Assembly (NCBI GenBank): GCA_947623455.1
Contig: OX392527.1
Location: 12,272,001 to 12,336,000 of the forward strand
Length of the DNA stretch: 64,000 bases
Source: Mimachlamys varia
Taxonomy: Eukaryota > Mollusca > Bivalvia > Pectinida > Pectinidae
Direction: 5' to 3'
The notes below the pieces were generated by a model that was given only the letters and a program-made list of their open reading frames with translations, did no database searches and was not told where the DNA came from. The position numbers and the translations under genes were made by a program. Below are positions 1 to 12,300 of this stretch, piece after piece (within the stretch, counting starts at the first letter, position 1; each line of letters starts with the position of its first letter).

Positions 1-261
1 TGTTATCTGAAGCGGAGCGAAAAGACTCTCATTGAACAAGATTATTATATTAAGTCATAAGTAATCCACGTGAATGGATGTATTCATAGTCTAGTGTTTG
101 TTGTGTTCAGTATTAGACAAGAAACAATGAGAATGTAAATATAAAATAATGATGATAAATTATGAGAACATAAACCAGATATAATGTACTGGATTGTCTG
201 GTACACACACCACTAACAAATACACCAAGATTGCACAAGTCCATAATGTCAGGTTCAAAGG
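1..261 (-). other. GGPS1 3' UTR or downstream sequence
   Basis: A-T rich sequence after the GGPS1 stop codon. No canonical poly(A) signal in the minus orientation, no array and no coding signal was seen. Confidence 0.5.
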
Positions 262-352
262 TCACTGTCCATTCCTGTAAACCTTCCTTAGTTCCGTAAT
301 CAGACTAACCAGTATGGGATTTCCACCTTGTTCCTCTATAAGCTTCAGCAGC
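262..352 (-). CDS. GGPS1: GGPS1 coding exon 11 and stop (residues 272-301)
   Basis: Encodes [20 protein letters not shown] then [10 protein letters not shown] and TGA at 264-262. GGNP aligns with the GGNPELVALV segment near the C-terminus of vertebrate GGPS1, and the spacing from exon 10 is identical. The acceptor is gtattccag|G. No AATAAA or ATTAAA signal was seen on the minus strand between 261 and 1, so the poly(A) site may be variant or beyond the window edge. Confidence 0.92.
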
Positions 353-3300
353 CTGGAATACACAAAAGAAACTTCACTTCAATAACCTTACTTTCCTTAA
401 CTGATAGAGGTATTAGCAAAATTCATCACATATGTGGAATTGTCAGCAGAATGTTTGCTGGGATTATACCTAATGCCATACAACACAGACATCTTAAATT
501 TGTTTCAGAGCAATTCAGATAATAAAGGAGAAGTATATACATTAAGCAGATGAAGGATTGATTTTAGTTATCAGTTAAGCTGCTGCTAGATATGTAGGTA
601 AAAGGAGTTAACATAGGTCTTCCGTAACTACCTTTCTTCCAGCTCTTCAAGTGTCGTTCTGGTATAGGCAAAAGATCCTAGTTTTTCTAAAACCTCAACA
701 CAGTACTTCTTCACATCGTTATCCGTTGTTTTCTGTCGTAGTATATCTGGTAGTGGTCAAGGATAAACAGATATGCTGACTTCACATTCTAATTCAGTAA
801 ATACAAGAGAATCAAAATAACAATCCACTTGTATTAGGAATAAGATTCATCAGTTTGGTATGAATGATATATACTGAGATTGGTTTTTTTTTTTTTTTGT
901 ACACAAACAGGAATTGAAAACTTAATTTGCGAGCTTTCGAAAACGTCTGTTTCCTTTGTCAAGCAAAGAGTACAATAGGCGAGTGTCGGTGTTCTGACCG
1001 CTGAAATCAGCTCTCTACCCAAAATCCACTTGATTTTACTATACATATATCTACAGTATAATTCTATTACATGTGTACAGTGTACATATACCTACAGTAT
1101 AACTCTATCACATGTGTACAGTGTATATATACCTACAGTATAATTCTATCACATGTGTACAGTGTACATGTACCTACAGTATAATTCTATCACATGTGTA
1201 CAGTGTATATATACCTACAGTATAATTCTATCACATGTGTACAGTGTATATATACCTACAGTATAATTCTATCACATGTGTACAGTGTACACATACCTAC
1301 AGTATAACTATCACATGTGTACAGTGTACACATACCTACAGTATAACTATCACATGTGTACAGTGTACACATACCTACAGTATAACTATCACATGTGTAC
1401 AGTGTACACATACCTACAGTATAACTATCACATGTGTACAGTGTACACATACCTACAGTATAACTATCACATGTGTACAATGTACATATACCTACAGTAT
1501 AATTCTATCACATGTGTACAGTGTATGTATACCTACAGTATAATTCTATCACATGTGTACAGAGTATGTATACCTACAGTATAATTATATCACATGTGTA
1601 CAGTGTACACATACCTACATTATAATTCTATCACATACGTACAGTGTACATATATCTACAGTATAATTCTATCACATGTGTAAATTTACCTACAGTATAA
1701 CTATCACATGTGTACAATGTACATATACCTACAGTATAATTCTATCACATGTGTACAGTGTATATATACCTACAGTATAATTCTATCACATGTGTACAGT
1801 GTATATATACCTACAGTATAATTCTATCACATGTGTACAGTGTACATATACCTACAGTATAATTCTATCACATGTGTACAGTGTACATATACCTACAGTA
1901 TAATTCTATCACATGTGTACAGTGTACATATATTTACAAAACCAGTATAACTCGATCACATATGTACAGAGTTTGATTTGAAGTATTGCATCGGTTACCC
2001 TAAACATTTGAACTCACTTACTTTGAATACTAGTGGAAGTTTTCCCAAAGTCTCCCTGACTTTGAGATAAAGAGGTTCGACTGTCCGTACATGCACTAAA
2101 ACAGTAAAACTGTATTATACCAGGTACATGTGCAGAAAATGTTGGAAATGAACCTTAAATACTTAATGTTACTACATGTTAACCCCCATTAGTACATAGA
2201 TACGGCAGTGACATGTAACACCATATAAGGATACTGAGTACTTGGTTGTTATGTTACCCCAGTAACCCCCATTAGTACGTAGATACGGCAGTGACATGTA
2301 ACACCATATAAGGATACTGAGTACTTGGTTGTTATGTTACCCCAGTAACCCCCATTAGTACGTAGATACGGCAGTGACATGTAACACCATATAAGGATAC
2401 TGAGTACTTGGTTGTTATTGGGACTGGTCCTGATGCCGTGGATTATCGGGAATGAGAATTTGCCCTCTGTTAGGTCCTCACAGTAACTTTTATTGGCTTC
2501 ATACTGAAATCAAACCAGAAAAACATCTCAGTTCTTGTTTGGTAAAAATGTAGTATCTGTAGAAAGTTAAACAATAAAAGTTTAACTGTTTTACTCTCTT
2601 GAATATATTAAATACATTTGACTCCTGTGACCTTGAATTGAAAGTGGGTCAAGGTCATTCATTTGAACAAACTTGGCAGCCCTTCATCCCTACATGTTAC
2701 AAGCCAAATTTTGCCTTTTGGTTATAGAGAATAAGTGACTTGAAGATTTTCCCTGTGACTTTGAATGTAGGTCAAGGTCATTTATTTTGACAAACCTGGT
2801 AGCACTAAACCCCAGCACACCACAAGACCAATATCAGGTCTCTGTGCCTCAGAAATTGTTTAAAGGAAAAAGTCTTCGTCAAAATCCTCAAGCAACTTCT
2901 TTTCAATAACCGAATGGCCTAGGTTACTGATATTTGGCAAGTGGCATGTTTGGATAAAGGGCTACCAAGTTTGACCAAATTAATTACCTTTTCAAGGTCA
3001 CAGGGGTCAAATGTCTTTAAACTGTCTCAAAAAGATTTTCATTAACTAATAGGTTCAGTCTCTGATATTTGGCTGGTAGCATGCTGGATAAAAGGTTAGT
3101 TACCAAGTTTGTTCAAATTAATGATCTTCAACCACTTTTGAGGTCCCAAATTAATGATCTTCAACCACTTTCGAGGTCACATGGGTCAAATATATTAATA
3201 TCTTTAGCAATAACCAACAATAATTATAGTCAGTTGACCATAAAAGCCTGTGGACCACTTGTTGTCATCATTACATGTTTCAGGCTACACAAAGTGAAGG

Positions 3301-6300
3301 AAAGTTCATTACAACATATTACATTATTACTGATACTGTATCAATCTATTTTGAATCAATTTCAACTCATCTATTAGCTGAGGCTGTGATTAGTAATTCA
3401 GCCCACGGTGAAGCTGAGATTAGTAATTCAGCCCACGGTGAAGCTGAGATTAGTAATTCAGCTCACAGTGAAGTTGAGATTAGTAATTCAGCCCATATGG
3501 AAGCTAAGATTAGTTATTCAGCCCACATGGAAGCAGAGATTAGTAATTCAGCCCACAGTGAGGCTGAGATTAGTAATTCAGCCCTCAGTGAATCCGAGAT
3601 TAGTAACTCAGCCCATAGGGAGGCTGAGATTAGTAATTCAGCCCACAGTGAAAATGACATTAGTAATTCAGCCCACAGTGAAAATGACATTAGTAATTCA
3701 GCCCACAGTGAAAATGACATTAGTAATTCAGCCCACAGTGAAGCTGAGATTAGTAATTCAGCCCTCAGTGAATCCGAGATTAGTAATTCAGCCCAGAGTG
3801 AGGCTGAGATTAGTAATTCAGCCCACAGTGAAAATGACAATAGTAATTCAGCCCAGAGTGAAAATGGCATCAGTAATTCAGCCCACAGTGAAAATGACAT
3901 TAGTAATTCAGCCCACAGTGAAAATGACATCGGTAATTCAGCCCACAAGCCAATATAATTAATTAAGCCCATGGTGAAGCTGAAAATAAGATTCTATTAC
4001 TTACTTCTTTTGATATAAGATTGGCATAATCATCTCTAATTTGGAAGTAAAGACCCAAGGCATCTAACACTGGTTTTAGGTCACTGTAAAACAGACAGGA
4101 TCCTTAGTCAGGCATTGGATACAAATAATATACTTATAGCATTAATACAGATACAGTCAAACTGGTCTATAAAGGACACCCAAGGGACAGAGCAGAAGTG
4201 TCCTTTATAGACAGGTGTCCTTTATACAGAGGTTAATTATGTAATAAATTGTACTGAAAGAGTCTGATGAGTCTTCCTTTACAGACAGGTGTCCTTTATA
4301 CAGAGTCAAATTATAAAGTAAATTGTAATGAAAGAGTCTGATGAGTCTGTCCTTTATAGACAAGTGTCCTTTATACAGAGTCAAATTATATAATAAATTG
4401 TAATGAAAGAGTCTGATGAGTCTGTCCTTTATAGACAGGTGTCCTTTATACAGAGTCAAATTATATATTAAATTGTAATGAAAGAGTCTGATGAGTCTGT
4501 CCTTTATAGACAGGTGTCCTTTACATAGAAGTCAATTATATAATAAATTACACTGAAAGGGTCTGATGAACATAGCTCAGTCACATTAACTGACCAGTTC
4601 TTTAAAACTGGCAAATATTAAGTGTAGTTTGTGGTATTTAACAAGACATAATATACAGGGATATTGTGTAAAGAATTGGGTAGTGTACCTATTTATAATT
4701 AGTGAGGGAGGTCACTGTGTAGAGAACTGGGTAGTGTACCTATCTATAATTAGTGAGGGAGGTTACAATATTTACAGGGATACTGTGTAGAGAATTACCG
4801 CTATTTGAAACGATAGAAGTGTTGGTTCTCCTCTTTTTCAATAATTTCTCATGTGAGTTTTGAGAGAACCCCTGCATCCCATAAGGGATCCACTCGACCC
4901 AGACAGCGCCATAATGTGTGGCCAACCTGGACATTATTTCCAACGGAACTGAACTATTTGATAGAAGTCAACTCGGAACACCAACTGAACTACATCGAAA
5001 TGGAGGAGGAACGTGGACCAAAAACAACCCATCAAACAGCATTTCGCCAAAAGAATCCAAATACAACTGAATGAACAACCTAAGAAAACATCGTCAACTG
5101 GCTGCGTAGCAAAATGCAAGACCCCCCAGTTACACACTATGAAGAAATCTTGGACAAATTTTACCAACATTTATTTGATACAAATTGTACCACTTATGTG
5201 AACTGCCTTTCAAAAACCGAGCGAATACATTGCCTATTATATACTTCAGACCAACAGCTGTGTACAAGAAGATCATTTCCTCGATGCAAAACCAACATTG
5301 GATTGAACTTAATTAAGATGAATTTATATAATAGCAGCTACATTGTCTATGAGTGACTTCCAATGGGTACATAACTGCAAGGTTATAAACCTTCATTGTG
5401 TATCTAAACCAAACTTATCACTTTATTTTATCAACAGTTTGACATTGAACACTTACAGAAGATTCCATATCCAAGATAACTGTTATTTACATTATTTAGT
5501 AAGATCACTAGTTTTTCTTTAAAAATTTCAATTTTTAATCTAGAATAGACAAATTGTTAAAAAGACAATGTTCTCAACATTTATGTGCGATAACGTTAAC
5601 GATTTTTTATATATGTAATTAAAGATAAGCTAATCAGTTACTTAAAAACACTGCCACTGATTATAGAACAATATGGTCTATCACAGTAGTCCTAGGATAA
5701 TTATGACGTCACAATGTTATGTATCCATAACGTCACAATGTTTACCTAACAACTGTAACCATCTTGAACCTCAAAATTGTACTTCAGGGCATATGAATTT
5801 TGTAAAAAGTCGTCCTGATGACGGCCGCCTAGCGGTCGAAACATGTCGACGACATTTAGACCACAATAAAGAAGACAACACTTCTTGGATGTTGAGAAGC
5901 CTTTATTTCCTAATATTATGTTCACCACATAGGAAGGATCTCTGTTGAATACCGTAAGGTATCCATTCATGAAGATTACCGCTATTTGAAACGATAGAAG
6001 TGTTGGTTCTCCTCTTTTTCAATAATTTCTCATGTGAGTTTTGAGAGAACCCCTGCATCCCATAAGGGATCCACTCGACCCAGACAGCGCCATAATGTGT
6101 GGCCAACCTGGACATTATTTCCAACGGAACTGAACTATTTGATAGAAGTCAACTCGGAACACCAACTGAACTACATCGAAATGGAGGAGGAACGTGGACC
6201 AAAAACAACCCATCAAACAGCATTTCGCCAAAAGAATCCAAATACAACTGAATGAACAACCTAAGAAAACATCGTCAACTGGCTGCGTAGCAAAATGCAA

Positions 6301-9300
6301 GACCCCCCAGTTACACACTATGAAGAAATCTTGGACAAATTTTACCAACATTTATTTGATACAAATTGTACCACTTATGTGAACTGCCTTTCAAAAACCG
6401 AGCGAATACATTGCCTATTATATACTTCAGACCAACAGCTGTGTACAAGAAGATCATTTCCTCGATGCAAAACCAACATTGGATTGAACTTAATTAAGAT
6501 GAATTTATATAATAGCAGCTACATTGTCTATGAGTGACTTCCAATGGGTACATAACTGCAAGGTTATAAACCTTCATTGTGTATCTAAACCAAACTTATC
6601 ACTTTATTTTATCAACAGTTTGACATTGAACACTTACAGAAGATTCCATATCCAAGATAACTGTTATTTACATTATTTAGTAAGATCACTAGTTTTTCTT
6701 TAAAAATTTCAATTTTTAATCTAGAATAGACAAATTGTTAAAAAGACAATGTTCTCAACATTTATGTGCGATAACGTTAACGATTTTTTATATATGTAAT
6801 TAAAGATAAGCTAATCAGTTACTTAAAAACACTGCCACTGATTATAGAACAACATGGTCTATCACAGTAGTCCTAGGATAATTATGACGTCACAATGTTA
6901 TGTATCCATAACGTCACAATGTTTACCTAACAACTGTAACCATCTTGAACCTCAAAATTGTACTTCAGGGCATATGAATTTTGTAAAAAGTCGTCCTGAT
7001 GACGGCCGCCTAGCGGTCGAAACATGTCGACGACATTTAGACCACAATAAAGAAGACAACACTTCTTGGATGTTGAGAAGCCTTTATTTCCTAATATTAT
7101 GTTCACCACATAGGAAGGATCTCTGTTGAATACCGTAAGGTATCCATCCATGAAGATTACCGCTATTTGAAACGATAGAAGTGTTGGTTCTCCTCTTTTT
7201 CAATACTATCTATAATTAGTGAGGGAGGTTACTGTGTAGAGAACTGGGTAGTGTACCTATCTATAATTAGTGAGGGAGGTCACTGTGTAGAGAATTGGGT
7301 AGTGTACCTATCTATAATTAGTGAGGGAGGTCACTGTGTAGAGAACTGGGTAGTGTACCTATCTATAATTAGTGAGGGAGGTCACTGTGTAGAGAATTGG
7401 GTAGTGTACCTATCTATAATTAGTGAGGGAGGTCACTGTGTAGAGAATTGGGTAGTGTACCTATTTATAATTAGTGAGGGAGGTCACTGTGTAGAGAACT
7501 GGGTTGTGTACCTATCTATAATTAGTGAGGGAGGTTACAATATTTACAGGGATACTGTGTAGAGAATTGGGTAGTGTACCTATCTATAATTAGTGAGGGA
7601 GGTCACTGTGTAGAGAACTGGGTAGTGTACCTATCTATAATTAGTGAGGGAGGTCACTGTGTAGAGAATTGGGTAGTGTACCTATCTATAATTAGTGAGG
7701 GAGGTCACTGTGTAGAGAACTGGGTAGTGTACCTATCTATAATTAGTGAGGGAGGTCACTGTGTAGAGAACTGGGTAGTGTACCTATCTATAATTAGTGA
7801 GGGAGGTTACAATATTTACAGGGATACTGTAGAGAACTGGGTAGTGTACCTATCTATAATTAGTGAGGGAGGTTACAATATTTACAGGGACACTGTGTAG
7901 AGAATTGGGTAGTGTACCTATCTATAATTAGTGAGGGAGGTTACAATGTTTACAGGGATACTGTGTAGAGAACTGGGTAGTGTACCTATCTATAATTAGT
8001 GAGGGAGGTCACTGTGTAGAGAATTGGGTAGTGTACCTATCTATAATTAGTGAGGGAGGTTACAATATTTACAGGGATACTGTGTAGAGAATTGGGTAGT
8101 GTACCTATCTATAATTAGTGAGGGAGGTCACTGTGTAGAGAATTGGGTAGTGTACCTATTTATAATTAGTGAGGGAGGTCACTGTGTAGAGAATTGGGTA
8201 GTGTACCTATCTATAATTAGTGAGGGAGGTCACTGTGTAGAGAATTGGGTAGTGTACCTATTTATAATTAGTGAGGGAGGTCACTGTGTAGAGAATTGGG
8301 TAGTGTACCTATCTATAATTAGTGAGGGAGGTCACTGTGTAGAGAATTGGGTAGTGTACCTATCTATAATTAGTGAGGGAGGTCACTGTGTAGAGAATTG
8401 GGTAGTGTACCTATCTATAATTAGTGAGGGAGGTCACTGTGTAGAGAATTGGGTAGTGTACCTATTTATAATTAGTGAGGGAGGTCACTGTGTAGAGAAC
8501 TGGGTAGTGTACCTATCTATAATTAGTGAGGGAGGTCACTGTGTAGAGAATTGGGTAGTGTACCTATTTATAATTTGTGAGGGAGGTCACTGTGTAGAGA
8601 ATTGGGTAGTGTACCTATTTATAATTAGTGAGGGAGGTTACAATATTTACAGGGATACTGTGTAGAGAATTGGGTAGTGTACCTATCTATAATTAGTGAG
8701 GGAGGTCACTGTGTAGAGAACTGGGTAGTGTACCTATCTAAAATTAGTGAGGGAGGTCACTGTGTAGAGAATTGGGTAGTGTACCTATCTATAATTAGTG
8801 AGGGAGGTCACTGTGTAGAGAATTGGGTAGTGTACCTATTTATAATTAGTGAGGGAGGTTACAATATTTACAGGGATACTGTGTAGAGAATTGGGTAGTG
8901 TACCTATCTATAATTAGTGAGGGAGGTCACTGTGTAGAGAACTGGGTAGTGTACCTATCTAAAATTAGTGAGGGAGGTCACTGTGTAGAGAATTGGGTAG
9001 TGTACCTATCTATAATTAGTGAGGGAGGTCACTGTGTAGAGAATTGGGTAGTGTACCTATTTATAATTAGTGAGGGAGGTCACTGTGTAGAGAATTGGGT
9101 AGTGTACCTATCTATAATTAGTGAGGGAGGTCACTGTGTAGAGAATTGGGTAGTGTACCTATTTATAATTAGTGAGGGAGGTCACTGTGTAGAGAATTGG
9201 GTAGTGTACCTATCTATAATTAGTGAGGGAGGTCACTGTGTAGAGAATTGGGTAGTGTACCTATCTATAATTAGTGAGGGAGGTCACTGTGTAGAGAATT

Positions 9301-12300
9301 GGGTAGTGTACCTATCTATAATTAGTGAGGGAGGTCACTGTGTAGAGAATTGGGTAGTGTACCTATCTATAATGAGTGAGGGAGGTAACAATATTTACAG
9401 GGACACTGAGTAGAGAACTGGGTAGTGTACCTATCTATAATTAGTGAGGGAGTTTACAATATTTACAGGGATACTGAGTAGAGAATTGGGTAGTGTACCT
9501 ATCTATAATTAGTGAGGGAGTTTACAATATTTACAGGGATACTGAGTAGAGAATTGGGTAGTGTACCTATCTATAATTAGTGAGGGAGGTTACAATATTT
9601 ACAGGGATACTGTGTAGAGAATTGGGTAGTGTACCTATCTATAATTAGTGAGGGAGGTCACTGTGTAGAGAATTGGGTAGTGTACCTATCTATAATTAGT
9701 GAGGGAGGTCACTGTGTAGAGAATTGGGTAGTGTACCTATCTATAATTAGTGAGGGAGGTCACTGTGTAGAGAACTGGGTAGTGTACCTATCTATAATTA
9801 GTGAGGGAGTTTACAATATTTACAGGGATACTGAGTAGAGAACTGGGTAGCGTACCTATCTATAATTAGTGAGGGAGGTCACTGTGTAGAGAATTGGGTA
9901 GTGTACCTATCTATAATTAGTGAGGGAGGTCACTGTGTAGAGAACTGGGTAGTGTACCTATCTATAATTAGTGAGGGAGTTTACAATATTTACAGGGATA
10001 CTGTGTAGAGAATTGGGTAGTGTACCTATCTATAATTAGTGAGGGAGGTCACTGTGTAGAGAACTGGGTAGTGTACCTATCTATAATTAGTGAGGGAGTT
10101 TACAATATTTACAGGGATACTGTGTAGAGAATTGGGTAGTGTACCTATCTATAATTAGTGAGGGAGGTCACTGTGTAGAGAACTGGGTAGTGTACCTATC
10201 TATAATTAGTGAGGGAGTTTACAATATTTACAGGGACACTGAGTAGAGAACTGGGTAGTGTACCTATCTATAATTAGTGAGGGAGTTTACAATATTTACA
10301 GGGATACTGTGTAGAGAATTGGGTAGTGTACCTATCTATAATTAGTGAGGGAGGTCACTGTGTAGAGAACTGGGTAGTGTACCTATCTATAATTAGTGAG
10401 GGAGTTTACAATATTTACAGGGATACTGTGTAGAGAATTGGGTAGTGTACCTATCTATAATTAGTGAGGGAGGTCACTGTGTAGAGAACTGGGTAGTGTA
10501 CCTATCTATAATTAGTGAGGGAGTTTACAATATTTACAGGGATACTGAGTAGAGAACTGGGTAGTGTACCTATCTATAATTAGTGAGGGAGGTCACTGTG
10601 TAGAGAACTGGGTAGTGTACTTATCTATAATTAGTGAGGGAGGTCACTGTGTAGAGAATTGGGTAGTGTACCTATCTATAATTAGTGAGGGAGGTCACTG
10701 TGTAGAGAACTGGGTAGTGTACCTATCTAAAATTAGTGAGGGAGGTTACAATGTTTACAGGGATACTGTGTAGAGAACTGGGTAGTGTACTTATCTATAA
10801 TTAGTGAGGGAGGTCACTGTGTAGAGAATTGGGTAGTGTACTTATCTATAATTAGTGAGGGAGGTCACTGTGTAGAGAACTGGGTAGTGTACCTATCTAT
10901 AATTAGTGAGGGAGGTCACTGTGTAGAGAACTGGGTAGTGTACTTATCTATAATTAGTGAGGGAGGTCACTGTGTAGAGAACTGGGTAGTGTACTTATCT
11001 ATAATTAGTGAGGGAGGTCACTGTGTAGAGAATTGGGTAGTGTACCTATCTATAATTAGTGAGGGAGGTCACTGTGTAGAGAATTGGGTAGTGTACCTAT
11101 CTATAATTAGTGAGGGAGGTCACTGTGTAGAGAACTGGGTAGTGTACCTATCTAAAATTAGTGAGGGAGGTTACAATGTTTACAGGGATACTGTGTAGAG
11201 AACTGGGTAGTGTACCTATCTATAATTAGTGAGGGAGGTCACTGTGTAGAGAATTGGGTAGTGTACCTATCTATAATTAGTGAGGGAGGTCACTGTGTAG
11301 AGAACTGGGTAGTGTACCTATCTAAAATTAGTGAGGGAGGTTACAATGTTTACAGGGATACTGTGTAGAGAATTGGGTAGTGTACCTATCTAAAATTAGT
11401 GAGGGAGGTTACAATGTTTACAGGGATACTGTGTAGAGAATTGGGTAGTGTACCTATCTATAATTAGTGAGGGAGGTCACTGTGTAGAGAATTGGGTAGT
11501 GTACCTATCTAAAATTAGTGAGGGAGTTTACAATATTTACAGGGATACTGTGTAGAGAATTGGGTAGTGTACCTATCTATAATTAGTGAGGGAGGTCACT
11601 GTGTAGAGAATTGGGTAGTGTACCTATCTATAATTAGTGAGGGAGGTCACTGTGTAGAGAATTGGGTAGCGTACTTATCTATAATTAGTGAGGGAGGTCA
11701 CTGTGTAGAGAACTGGGTAGCGTACTTATCTATAATTAGTGAGGGAGGTCACTGTGTAGAGAATTGGGTAGTGTACCTATCTATAATTAGTGAGGGAGGT
11801 TACAATGTTTACAGGGATACTGTGTAGAGAATTGGGTAGTGTACCTATCTATAATTAGTGAGGGAGGTTACAATATTTACAGGGACACTGTGTAGAGAAT
11901 TGGGCAGCGTACCTATCTATAATTAGTGAGGGAGGTCACTGTGTAGAGAACTGGGTAGTGTACCTATCTAAAATTAGTGAGGGAGGTTACAATGTTTACA
12001 GGGATACTGTGTAGAGAATTGGGTAGTGTACCTATTTATAATTAGTGAGGGAGGTTACAATATTTACAGGGACACTGTGTAGAGAATTGGGCAGCGTACC
12101 TATCTATAATTAGTGAGGGAGGTCACTGTGTAGAGAACTGGGTAGTGTACCTATCTATAATTAGTGAGGGAGGTTACAATATTTACAGGGATACTGTGTA
12201 GAGAATTGGGTAGTGTACCTATCTATAATTAGTGAGGGAGGTCACTGTGTAGAGAATTGGGTAGTGTACCTATTTATAATTAGTGAGGGAGGTCACTGTG

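Larger units (their letters stand above)
4794..7205 (+). mobile_element. Tandem dimer of a 1181-bp hammerhead-bearing (retrozyme/Penelope-like) element
   Basis: Two near-identical copies (4794-5974 and 5975-7155) plus the first 50 bp of a third (7156-7205), inserted into the 51-bp minisatellite of GGPS1 intron 7. I noticed only a few substitutions between the copies, for example at 5672/6853 and 5966/7147. No frame longer than about 90 codons is present. Near the end of each copy lies a candidate hammerhead ribozyme. Tandem, partly redundant copies with a hammerhead in each unit are the hallmark of Penelope-like element long repeats and of animal retrozymes. Which of these it is cannot be settled without a reverse transcriptase partner. 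Confidence 0.7.

Noticed and set aside
3275..3958. 227-codon frame with [10 protein letters not shown] decapeptides as a repetitive peptide gene
   Set aside because: 30-bp minisatellite in GGPS1 intron 8; three frames are open on the two strands and no signal peptide or start context is seen.
4853..7129. Small duplicated frames of 62-91 codons in the 1181-bp units
   Set aside because: They overlap one another on both strands, match no family I recognise, and are conserved only because the two units are nearly identical.
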